Positions 14,608 to 20,891 of a stretch of 20,891 nucleotides of DNA are shown here, in pieces. Source of the DNA: Candidatus Eiseniibacteriota bacterium (GTDB taxonomy: Bacteria > Eisenbacteria > RBG-16-71-46 > JAFGJU01). A program made the translations under genes and the position numbers. The notes under the pieces were generated by a model. That model was not told the origin of the DNA. It saw only the letters and a list, made by a program, of their open reading frames with translations, and did not search any database. Every line of letters begins with the position of its first letter. Position 1 is the stretch's first letter. The stretch lies in contig JAFGJU010000115.1 of the NCBI GenBank assembly GCA_016928935.1, positions 1 through 20,891 on the forward strand, read 5' to 3'.

Positions 14608-15249
14608 ATGGACGACCAGACGCGACGTCGTTTCTGTCAGCTCTGTCTGGCGGCCGGGGCGGGAATAGGGTCCGGCCTCCTGACCGGAACGGCACTGCCT
14701 TCATCGGCCGACTCCACGGCACTGACGGTCGGGAGCAAGAAGACCGGGCACCCGGACGAGAAGTCCGCGCAATCCGACGGGAAGCTCACGCAATCCGACG
14801 AGAAGCTCGACTACACGAAGATCGGGTACTGCGGCTATCGCTGCGATATCTGTCCCGGACGTTCCAAGGACAGAGCCGTCCGGAGAAAAATGGTGGACGG
14901 GTGGATAAAGATCTTCGGTCACACATCATACACGGACGAAAATATCCCGGTGGCGAAGCCGTGCGCCGGCTGCAAGGGAGAAGGCCGAGTGGCGGACGTG
15001 CAGTGTCAGGCGCGGGCGTGCGCCCGCGAGAAGGGGGTCGCAAGCTGTGCGGACTGCAGTGAGTTCCCCTGTGACAAGCTGAGGCCGCTCATGGCCGCAA
15101 GGGACCATCTACTGATGTATGTGAGGGACAAATCTGTGACTCTCGAGGAGTACACCATGTCAGCCATGCAGTTCGAGAGCATGCCGGTCCTGCTGAACAG
15201 GATGGCTGACAATGGGAAGCTGCCTTCGTGGGTGAAGAAGCTGATATAG
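14608..15249 (+). CDS. Tat-exported cysteine-rich DUF3795-type protein
   Basis: The 213-residue protein opens with a twin-arginine signal (TRRRF, residues 5-9, then a hydrophobic Ala/Gly stretch), which implies export in folded, probably metal-loaded form. A charged linker (about 45-70) is built from a 7-residue repeat. The remainder carries ten conserved-looking cysteines: YCGYRCDICPGR (C75, C79, C82), CAGCKGEG (C119, C122), C133, C138, and SCADCSEFPC (C147, C150, C155). This spacing is that of DUF3795, an uncharacterised family thought to bind zinc or iron-sulfur. Family members are often cytosolic, so the Tat leader is notable. AGGAGG at 14591-14596 supports the start. It closes the block of exported proteins. 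Confidence 0.8.
   Translation: MDDQTRRRFCQLCLAAGAGIGSGLLTGTALPSSADSTALTVGSKKTGHPDEKSAQSDGKLTQSDEKLDYTKIGYCGYRCDICPGRSKDRAVRRKMVDGWIKIFGHTSYTDENIPVAKPCAGCKGEGRVADVQCQARACAREKGVASCADCSEFPCDKLRPLMAARDHLLMYVRDKSVTLEEYTMSAMQFESMPVLLNRMADNGKLPSWVKKLI
14755..14811 (+). repeat. 21-bp in-frame tandem repeat in the DUF3795 linker
   Basis: Units start at 14755, 14776 and 14797 (GACGAGAAG..., GACGGGAAG..., GACGAGAAG...), about 2.7 copies of 21 bases. They encode the seven-residue pattern D(E/G)K(S/L)xQS. The repeat lengthens the spacer between the Tat signal and the cysteine domain without shifting frame. Confidence 0.85.
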
Positions 15250-15377
15250 ACGCCTTATGGCGTTGAACGAGGTTGTAACGGCTGGACGGCCGGCATGACT
15301 GGGCCAGACGCCCTCTGCGAGCAGCACGGAGGACGTGGGTTCGGCCGGAGGGAACCAGCACGGGAGAATCTGAGACC

Positions 15378-16298
15378 ATGGACATTCTCCGCGCAATCGG
15401 CGACACCTCGATGGTCCAGCTCGGCAGGATTGTCCCACCCGACTGTGGGAGGATCTTCGCGAAGCTCGAATGGGAAAACCCCACGGGCAGCATGAAGGAC
15501 AGGATGGCGCTGGCCGTAATTTCGCGCGCCGAAGACGACGGCCGGCTGAAACCCGGAGACACCGTCGTCGAGTACACCGGCGGCAGCACCGGCGCCTCGC
15601 TCGCTTTTGTCTGCGCCGCCAAGGGTCACCGCATCCGGATCGTCAGCTCGGACGCCTTCAGCCGGGAAAAGCTGAACCACATGACGGCTCTGGGCGCAGA
15701 GCTGAAGCTAGTCCCGAGCGAGGGAGGCCTCACAACCAAGAAGCTGATTCTGGACATGATTCAGGCCGCGCGCCGACTGGCCGAGGAACCTCACACATAC
15801 TGGATCGACCAGCTCGAGAACCCTGACAGCATCGCGGGCTACTACTCGCTGGGTGAGGAGATCTGGAATCAGACTAACGGAGAGGTTGACGCCTTCGTCC
15901 ACTGTGTGGGCACGGCTGCTTCGCTGCGCGGCGTAGCCACCGTGCTGAAGCGACACAAACCCAGCATCAAGGTGGTCGCGGTCGAACCCGCGGAATCCTC
16001 CGTGCTGCTGGGCGGAAAGCCCGGGCCTCACAAAATCGAGGGCGCAGGAATCGGCTACACTCCCCCGCTCTGGGAGCCGACCCTCGTGGACAATATACTG
16101 GCAGTCAAGACAGATGACGCAAAGGAAATGGCGAGGCGACTTGCGCGGGAGGAGGCCCTTTTTGCGGGGATGTCTTCAGGGGCGAACGTCATCGCAGCGA
16201 TCCGAGTCGCGGAGAGGCTCGGCCCGGATGCTACAGTTGTGACACTGATGGCCGACTCCGGCCTCAAGTACTTGAGCACCGACGTATACGGACGCTAA
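15378..16298 (+). CDS. Cysteine synthase-family PLP enzyme with divergent substrate loop
   Basis: The 306-residue protein has the fold type II PLP architecture of O-acetylserine sulfhydrylase and cystathionine beta-synthase. The PLP lysine is K40 in NPTGSMKDR. The substrate-binding loop, normally TSGNTG, reads TGGSTG (67-72), so the Asn that contacts PLP is Ser. The phosphate-binding glycine loop is VGTAASLRG instead of the usual GTGGT. SSGAN near residue 272 is normal. These changes place it in a divergent subgroup; it may make cysteine with another activated serine donor or act on a different substrate. GGGAGAATCTGAG precedes the ATG. It is followed on the same strand by an unknown gene and the cysteine desulfurase-SelD fusion, which suggests sulfur or selenium metabolism. 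Confidence 0.8.
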   Translation: MDILRAIGDTSMVQLGRIVPPDCGRIFAKLEWENPTGSMKDRMALAVISRAEDDGRLKPGDTVVEYTGGSTGASLAFVCAAKGHRIRIVSSDAFSREKLNHMTALGAELKLVPSEGGLTTKKLILDMIQAARRLAEEPHTYWIDQLENPDSIAGYYSLGEEIWNQTNGEVDAFVHCVGTAASLRGVATVLKRHKPSIKVVAVEPAESSVLLGGKPGPHKIEGAGIGYTPPLWEPTLVDNILAVKTDDAKEMARRLAREEALFAGMSSGANVIAAIRVAERLGPDATVVTLMADSGLKYLSTDVYGR

Positions 16299-16451
16299 TG
16301 GAGTTTCGCTTCCGCGCGGCCCCACTGCAAGGCGTGGGTGTCAGTGGGCCGGAAACGACGGGCCACCCCCTCGAGTGAACGGCCCCCGGCCCGGGCGCGA
16401 CTGGCGGCGGGACAACCGGACTCAACCGGTCCCGGAATAGGAGCGGCCGCA

Positions 16452-17006
16452 TTGGACACCTTCACAGAACCCAAAGCGCTGGCGAAGAACCCGCACTACG
16501 CGCGTCAGAGGCGGAGCACTCTGGCCGAACTCACCGACGGCATGATAGACAAGCCGATAGTCGGGCTAATCCGCGCTTTCAACAAACTGCCCTACTGCTT
16601 TACTATGCAGTGCTGCTACGGACATTTCGTTTACCCGGGCCAGAGCGACCCTCGCAGCCTCGCCCCCTTGCCGCGCGGAATCGACGTCGGGAGAGTACAG
16701 TACAGGATAGCCTACGTTGCCTTCTGCGTTCAGGACAGCGACCGGGGCAGGACGTTTCTCGAGGCGTTGAGGCAGGTCCCGCATCTTGACCCGGACAACA
16801 TCCAATTCTGCTGCGCGGAGTGGTTCTGGGAAAGACACGTCAACTCCTATGCCCTGCAGGTCGAACCCGACAGGTTCAAGTCTCAAGACGAAGCAGTCCT
16901 CGATTACAGGGAGGCGCTGAAGATAGAGAAGACACGAAACGCCTTCTTCATTGAACTCGACGCCTTGCTCCGCAGGGAACAATCATCCGCAGGGAACAAT
17001 CAGTAA
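16452..17006 (+). CDS. Uncharacterised cysteine-rich protein, TTG start
   Basis: I do not recognise this 184-residue protein. The frame is open from 16338, but the first part of that reading looks like translated non-coding DNA. TTG 16452, eight bases after TAGGAG, gives a natural start (MDTFTEPKALAKNPHYA). Notable features are PYCFTMQCCYGHFVYPG (48-63; C49, C54, C55, H58) and QFCCAEWFWERH (119-129; C120, C121), two Cys-Cys pairs with nearby His that could bind a metal or form a redox site. There is no signal peptide and no membrane segment. A 17-bp tandem duplication at the 3' end has replaced the original C-terminus with SAGNNQ. It lies between the cysteine-synthase-like gene and the NifS-SelD fusion. 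Confidence 0.65.
   Translation: MDTFTEPKALAKNPHYARQRRSTLAELTDGMIDKPIVGLIRAFNKLPYCFTMQCCYGHFVYPGQSDPRSLAPLPRGIDVGRVQYRIAYVAFCVQDSDRGRTFLEALRQVPHLDPDNIQFCCAEWFWERHVNSYALQVEPDRFKSQDEAVLDYREALKIEKTRNAFFIELDALLRREQSSAGNNQ
16969..17002 (+). repeat. 17-bp exact tandem duplication at a gene's 3' end
   Basis: TCCGCAGGGAACAATCA occurs twice back to back (16969-16985 and 16986-17002) without a mismatch. Since 17 is not a multiple of three, the second copy is read in a new frame. Removing one copy would make the gene end ...RREQSVK followed by TGA. Confidence 0.9.
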
Positions 17007-17306
17007 AGTGATTCACGCGTAAGCAGCTCGGCAGGCCCGGCCGGTACAACAATTCGCCGCTCCCAAAGTCCGGAGCATTTCTTCCGGCCGTCTGCTATCA
17101 TGATGTGGTCAACCGGCCGCACGATTCACTCGCAGACCGCATGATTCCGGCAGCGACGCAAATCGAAGTGACTGCGGCCACCGGAGATACATCCGGCGAG
17201 CGTCCGGTCCGGGCTGATCCAGGGCCGCGAGCCGGACGTCCAGTCGCCGCCCGGGTTCCCGGCAGCGATGCGGTCGGCTTCTCCACGATGCTGAAGGAGC
17301 AAGCAC
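17007..17306. other. 300-base intergenic region upstream of the NifS-SelD fusion
   Basis: No gene is supported here. An extended -10 promoter element lies at 17093-17101 and AAGGAG at 17295-17300 is the ribosome-binding site of the fusion gene. I see no terminator or riboswitch-like structure, though I could not fold the sequence. Confidence 0.45.
17093..17101 (+). promoter_or_regulatory. Possible extended -10 promoter element before the NifS-SelD gene
   Basis: TGCTATCAT has the TGn extension and a -10 box matching five of six consensus bases. No good -35 sits 17 bases upstream (GAGCAT), as is tolerated with extended -10 promoters. The element is very like the TGCTATGAT before the ammonia-lyase gene. 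The leader would be about 200 bases. Confidence 0.35.
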
Positions 17307-19526
17307 ATGCGCCCCGTCTATCTCGACTACAACGCCACGACCCCCATCGCCCGTGAGGTCGCCGAAGCGATGGCGCCCTACCTGTACGAACACTTCGGCA
17401 ATCCGTCGAGCAGCCATCCCTACGGCGTCGCGGCGAAGCGGGCCGTCGAGTCCGCCCGCGCCCAGGTGGCCGTGCTGCTGGGCTGCCGGCCCAGCGAAGT
17501 GATCTTCACGAGCGGCGGCACCGAGAGCAACAACCACGCCATCAAGGGCGCGGCCTTGGCCCGCCGCAAACACGGAAACCACGTCATCACGTCGGCCGTG
17601 GAGCACCCTGCGGTCATGGAGGTGTGCGGATGGCTCGAGACTCAGGGGTTCCGCGTGACCATCCTCCCGGTCGACGAATACGGCCTAGTCGACCCCGCCG
17701 ACCTGGAGTGTGCCATCACCCCGGACACAACGCTCGTAACGGTCATGCACGCCAACAACGAGGTCGGCACCATTGAACCGATCGCGGAGCTCGCCGCAAT
17801 TGCACACCGTCACGGGGCTCTTGTGCACACCGATGCCGCTCAATCCCTGGGCAAGATACCGGTGAACGTAGACGCGCTCGGGGTGGATTTGCTTTCGGTG
17901 GCCGGGCACAAGCTGTACGCACCGAAGGGTATCGGCGCGCTCTACATGCGTGGAGGCGCAGAGCTGGAAAAATTGCTGCACGGCGCGGACCACGAGAGCG
18001 ACCGCCGACCCGGCACGGAGAATGTGCTCGAAATCGTCGGCCTCGGGCGCGCCTGCGAGCTGGCCGGTGTCAACCTTGACCAGAGAGCTCGTACCCTCAG
18101 AGCGATGCGCGACCGCCTCCACGAGGGCCTCGAACGCGAGCTGGGACGGGACCTGCTCAAGCTCAACGGCCACCCCGAACAACGTCTTCCCAACACATTG
18201 AGCCTGAGCTTTCGCGGCATAGAGGCGAACACGCTGCTGTCTGAAATCGCCGACGAAGTCGCCGCGTCAGCCGGTGCGGCCTGCCACGCCGAGGACGTCG
18301 AAATCTCACCGGTGCTACAGGCCATGAGGGTACCGGTGGAATGGGCGATGGGGACAATCCGTTTCTCCGTCGGCGCATACACGACCGAGGAGGAGATAGA
18401 CCGTGCCGTCGATGTCGTTACCCGTGCGGTGCGCCGACTGCGGCCTCAGGAGGGCTCCGAAGCCGTCCGTCGCCCGCCGGAGGAAGGAGAGTACAGGCTG
18501 ACGCATTACACGCACGGCATGGGCTGTGCGTGCAAGCTCCGCCCACAGCTTCTGGAGGAAGTCCTGGCGAAGCTGCCTCTCCCCGTTGACCCGGCCGTCA
18601 TGGTCGGAAGCAATACCGCCGACGACGCGGCCGTGTACCGCCTGAGCGACGAGCTCGCGATTGTTCAGACAGTGGATTTTTTCACCCCGATAGTGGACGA
18701 TCCGTACATGTTCGGCGCCATATCCGCCGCAAATTCCCTTTCCGACATCTACGCCATGGGCGCGCGCCCCATCTTCGCGCTCAACGTGGTCGGTTTCCCC
18801 GACCGGCGCCTGCCCATCCGCGTCCTCGAGGAGATTCTGCGGGGAGCATCGGACAAGGCGGCCGAGGCCGGCATAAGCATCTTGGGCGGACACACGGTGG
18901 AGGACAACGAACCCAAGTTCGGCCTGGCCGTTACCGGTATAGTTCACCCCGACGCGGTGCTCCGAAACGACAGGGCCCGGCCCGGAGACGCCATTGTGCT
19001 GACCAAGCCGCTCGGAGTCGGCATCATTTCTACGGCCGTCAAGAACGGTCTGGCGGATCAGGCGGTGGCCGACGAAGCCGCCGCGATGATGGCCGCTCTG
19101 AACCGCGCCGCCTGTGAGGCGATGCTGGAGGTCGGAGCCAACTCGTGCACCGACGTGACGGGCTTTGGGCTCCTGGGCCACCTGCACGAGATGACCGCCG
19201 GGAGCGGTGTCGACGCTGTTCTGTCTGCGGCCGCAGTCCCCGTTCTGCCGGCCGCGTGGGACCTGGCCGCGGCGGGCGCCGTCCCTGGGGGCACCCTCAG
19301 CAACCTCGCCCACGCCGCCGACCACGTCACTTTCGCCGCCGGAGTCACGCGTGTGGCGCAACTCATTCTGGCCGACGCTCAGACCTCCGGCGGGCTGCTG
19401 ATCAGCCTTCCTGAAGGCCGGGCAGCGGCTCTGCTGGCCGCTCTGAAGAACCGGGGCGTGAACGCAGCGGCGCGCATCGGGCGCATGGCGGCTCCGGGGA
19501 GTGGTCATATAACTGTGGAAGTGTGA
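17307..19526 (+). CDS. selD: Cysteine desulfurase (NifS/IscS)-selenide,water dikinase (SelD) fusion
   Basis: The 739-residue protein joins two full enzymes. Residues 1-380 are a class V aminotransferase-fold cysteine desulfurase: YLDYNATTP at the start, TSGGTESNN (68-76), the PLP lysine K202 in AGHKLYAPKG, and the catalytic C326 in SAGAACHAED. A short charged linker (about 380-394) leads to a complete SelD (395-739), which makes selenophosphate from selenide and ATP: HGMGCACK with C407 and K410, DDAAVY, TVDFFTP, NSLSDIYAMGA, GGHTVEDNEPKFG, TDVTGFGLLGH and ADAQTSGG. Codons at the SelD active site are TGT and TGC, so it is the Cys rather than the selenocysteine form. The fusion would hand selenium from (seleno)cysteine directly to SelD. 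AAGGAG supports the start. Such fusions are known but uncommon. No Sec-decoding gene is in the window. Confidence 0.93.
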   Translation: MRPVYLDYNATTPIAREVAEAMAPYLYEHFGNPSSSHPYGVAAKRAVESARAQVAVLLGCRPSEVIFTSGGTESNNHAIKGAALARRKHGNHVITSAVEHPAVMEVCGWLETQGFRVTILPVDEYGLVDPADLECAITPDTTLVTVMHANNEVGTIEPIAELAAIAHRHGALVHTDAAQSLGKIPVNVDALGVDLLSVAGHKLYAPKGIGALYMRGGAELEKLLHGADHESDRRPGTENVLEIVGLGRACELAGVNLDQRARTLRAMRDRLHEGLERELGRDLLKLNGHPEQRLPNTLSLSFRGIEANTLLSEIADEVAASAGAACHAEDVEISPVLQAMRVPVEWAMGTIRFSVGAYTTEEEIDRAVDVVTRAVRRLRPQEGSEAVRRPPEEGEYRLTHYTHGMGCACKLRPQLLEEVLAKLPLPVDPAVMVGSNTADDAAVYRLSDELAIVQTVDFFTPIVDDPYMFGAISAANSLSDIYAMGARPIFALNVVGFPDRRLPIRVLEEILRGASDKAAEAGISILGGHTVEDNEPKFGLAVTGIVHPDAVLRNDRARPGDAIVLTKPLGVGIISTAVKNGLADQAVADEAAAMMAALNRAACEAMLEVGANSCTDVTGFGLLGHLHEMTAGSGVDAVLSAAAVPVLPAAWDLAAAGAVPGGTLSNLAHAADHVTFAAGVTRVAQLILADAQTSGGLLISLPEGRAAALLAALKNRGVNAAARIGRMAAPGSGHITVEV

Positions 19527-19541
19527 CAAGAGGACGGAACG

Positions 19542-19595
19542 ATGCCCGAATTCGGATCGCCTTTTTCCGGGTTGGCAAACGAGAGAAAGCTCACG
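19542..19595 (+). pseudogene. Relic: first 18 codons of a ferritin-like gene
   Basis: Sixteen bases after the selD stop, MPEFGSPFSGLANERKLT repeats the first 18 residues of the ferritin-like protein at 9616 with one change (Asp to Glu). At base level 42 of 54 positions agree, and almost all differences are synonymous, so the copy evolved under protein-level selection before it was cut. After codon 18 the similarity stops. A possible ribosome-binding site (AGAGGACGG) remains. The frame stays open to 19850 but encodes nothing like the family. Confidence 0.85.
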
Positions 19596-19626
19596 CGCGG
19601 TTGGGAGGACGGTCGTGACGGACAAT

Positions 19627-19701
19627 GTTGCGGTGCGCACCGGCCGGCTGGAGAAGGCGAAACGCCGCGTGCGCGGCTCCAGGGCAGACGGCAGGTTCAA
19701 G
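19627..19701 (+). pseudogene. Relic: 3' end of a trmO/tsaA gene
   Basis: These 75 bases align without gaps to 10741-10815, the last codons of the trmO gene (61 of 75 identical by my count). They read VAVRTGRLEKAKRRVRGSRADGRFK, with SRADGRFK intact. Weaker similarity continues some 30 bases past the trmO stop, which is itself lost here. The relic is in a different frame from the ferritin-like fragment just before it. Together they form a collapsed copy of the ferritin-trmO gene order. Confidence 0.75.
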
Positions 19702-19809
19702 CGCTCGGGAGTGAACCCGCAGCCCGACCGACACGAGACGGCCCGGTGGTTAGAACGCGCGGCGGCTCGCACCCGACGTGTCGCTTGACCAGACGGAGAA
19801 GATCTGTCG

Positions 19810-20107
19810 ATGAACGACGCAATCGTACTCTTGGCAGGAGCCACCGGTAACCTCGGCGGGCGCATCGCTGGAGCACTGCTCGCGCGGCCGTCAGGGCCGC
19901 GGTTCCACGCTTCATGCCGTCCGACTATTCCATCGACTTCACGAAACTGCCCGCCGGCGCAAACCGTATCCGGCGTGGCAGGGTATGCAGTACATGCACG
20001 ACATGTTCAGCGGACGAGCGAGACTGGAACCGCTGGACAACGACCGCTATCCGGGAATGGCGTGGACGACTGTGCGGGGTGTTCTGGCGGCGCGATATTC
20101 GCGCTGA
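19810..20107 (+). pseudogene. Shattered NmrA-family NAD(P)-binding protein gene
   Basis: Three pieces of one NmrA-like (isoflavone-reductase-type) short-chain dehydrogenase lie in three frames. The first, from ATG 19810, is the Rossmann start VLLAGATGNLGGRIAGALLA. The second, about 19905-19966, reads RFMPSDYSIDFTKLPAGANR, a mid-protein family motif. The third, 19967-20107, reads YPAWQGMQYMHDMFSGRARL and on through LDNDRYPGMAWTTVR to TGA, a C-terminal segment. A normal member is near 290 residues, so large internal deletions must have removed the parts between them. No functional product is expected. A purine-rich GGAGAAG before the ATG survives. Confidence 0.75.
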
Positions 20108-20170
20108 AATCAATGATCGTGTACACCAGTCTCCAGAATGCCAATTGCGACATCCGAAAGGAGAAGCATC

Positions 20171-20891
20171 GTGAGGCGTGTATTCCTTCTTATCCTTTGT
20201 GTTGTTTTCTTTTGCCCGGTCCCCTGCCGGGCCGAAACGTTGCCAACACCCTCAGGGAAATACTCCGTCGGGGTGAGCTATCTCAGTTTTATTGACGACT
20301 CCCGGAAAGAGATATTCGACACCACACAGACGAGCCAGAGAGAAATCACCGTGAAGGTGTGGTACCCATCCGACCTTCGGTCAGACCCGGAACCCTATTT
20401 TCTGACAGCCGAGGCAGCATTTGCGACGAAGTATCTTCAATTTCCCTCGACGTACACGGGCTTGAAGACAAACGCCAGCCGCGACGTGCCCGTCTCGTCC
20501 AAAGAGGGCGAGTACCCGGTGCTGATTTTCTCTCACGGTTGGGGAGAGCACTATTCACAGAACACGATACTGATGGAAGAACTGGCCAGTCAGGGCTACA
20601 TCGTTTTCAGCATCGCCCATCATTATGAATGCAAGTTCTCATCATTTCCGGACGGGCGACTCATCCACATCGAGATGGGCAATCCCAGGTTGCAGAAGAT
20701 GATGAAGGAACAAACGAACGCAATGACCTTGGGATTGTTTCAGAAACTGGAGAGCGCCGCCAGCGACAAGGAGCGTGTCCGGGTCTTTCGGGAGATGAGT
20801 GCGACGATGCCGGTGCTCTTGACGGAAAGCCCAATGCATTGGGCCCAGGACGTCGCGTTCTTGATCGATCGATTGACGGTCATGAACAGCA
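20171..20891 (+). CDS. Exported PAF-acetylhydrolase-like alpha/beta hydrolase (partial, GTG start)
   Basis: The gene starts at GTG 20171, seven bases after AAAGGAG, and is open to the window edge (240 codons). The first 21 residues are a Sec signal (MRRVFLLILCVVFFCPVPCRAE). The mature part starts like plasma-type PAF acetylhydrolases and bacterial relatives: SGKYSVGVSYLSFIDDSR, then TVKVWYP, a long insert, and PVLIFSHGWGEHYSQNTILMEELASQGYIVF, the oxyanion-side strand and helix. HHYE follows. The nucleophile GxSxG, expected further on, is past the edge. The family hydrolyses short or oxidised acyl esters, but bacterial substrates are mostly unknown. Base composition is less G+C-rich here than in the rest of the window. 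Confidence 0.8.
   Translation, partial: MRRVFLLILCVVFFCPVPCRAETLPTPSGKYSVGVSYLSFIDDSRKEIFDTTQTSQREITVKVWYPSDLRSDPEPYFLTAEAAFATKYLQFPSTYTGLKTNASRDVPVSSKEGEYPVLIFSHGWGEHYSQNTILMEELASQGYIVFSIAHHYECKFSSFPDGRLIHIEMGNPRLQKMMKEQTNAMTLGLFQKLESAASDKERVRVFREMSATMPVLLTESPMHWAQDVAFLIDRLTVMNS

Noticed and set aside
15250..15263. Terminator hairpin after the DUF3795 gene
   Set aside because: ACGCC-TTAT-GGCGT is a 5-bp stem right after the stop codon but no run of T follows; it is too weak to call.
18505..18540. Selenocysteine codon in SelD or elsewhere
   Set aside because: The SelD active site uses TGT and TGC. Gene ends I examined at TGA coincide with the expected family lengths, so no read-through is needed.
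18315..19865. 516-residue minus-strand frame opposite the SelD half
   Set aside because: The SelD domain on the plus strand is complete and the reverse reading resembles no family.
1..20891. tRNA, rRNA or insertion sequence
   Set aside because: I saw no T-loop-like GGTTCGAATCC context, rRNA core sequence, transposase motif or terminal inverted repeats by eye; a covariance-model scan was not possible.

Overview
The window is a G+C-rich bacterial chromosome segment. Exported proteins carry Sec, lipoprotein-like and Tat signals. The only sigma70-type promoters I can read fit bacterial consensus. A cytosolic NAD(P)-linked [NiFe] hydrogenase, histidine ammonia-lyase, a PEPCK-like enzyme and a cysteine desulfurase-SelD fusion suggest an anaerobic or microaerobic heterotroph. 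I cannot assign a phylum. Arg AGG and Ile ATA codons are common, and the mosaic of gene types suggests an uncultivated lineage. Nearly everything is on the + strand; the PEPCK-like gene is the one clear exception.

Layout. (1) 1-3118: three subunits of a group 3b-like (sulfhydrogenase-type) [NiFe] hydrogenase in the order flavoprotein, small subunit, large subunit. The last codons of a further subunit gene probably overlap the first start. (2) 3151-5459: an AMP nucleosidase of the short type, 32 bases behind the large subunit, then a RarD/EamA permease and a small exported membrane protein. (3) 5483-9299: histidine ammonia-lyase behind a good promoter, converging on a divergent PEPCK (ATP)-family protein read from the minus strand with its own promoter. 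(4) 9300-10821: a 450-base divergent intergenic region with a 44-bp tandem repeat, a 105-residue ferritin-like protein, a short membrane ORF that looks like a broken methyltransferase, and a TrmO/TsaA-family tRNA methyltransferase. (5) 10914-15249: a run of exported proteins, namely a metallo-beta-lactamase-fold lipoprotein, a PGAM5-like histidine phosphatase, an S41 peptidase lacking the usual catalytic lysine, a remnant of a serine beta-lactamase-like gene, and a Tat-exported cysteine-rich DUF3795 protein. (6) 15378-19526: a cysteine-synthase-like PLP enzyme, an uncharacterised cysteine-rich protein starting at TTG, and a 739-residue cysteine desulfurase-selenophosphate synthetase fusion. 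(7) 19542-20107: a gene graveyard with a composite relic (start of a ferritin-like gene joined to the end of a trmO gene) and a shattered NmrA-family gene. (8) 20171 to the end: a GTG-started, exported PAF-acetylhydrolase-like protein running off the window.

How they fit together. The hydrogenase can exchange electrons between H2 and NAD(P)H. The sulfur/selenium block at 15.4-19.5 kb could supply cysteine and deliver its sulfur or selenium to SelD, but no selA, selB, selC or selenouridine synthase is in view. The most notable molecular oddities are an Asp in place of a proximal-cluster Cys in the hydrogenase small subunit, an Ala-Cys-Gly instead of Ala-Ser-Gly cofactor triad in the ammonia-lyase, and the composite relic that echoes the gene order of a locus 10 kb away.
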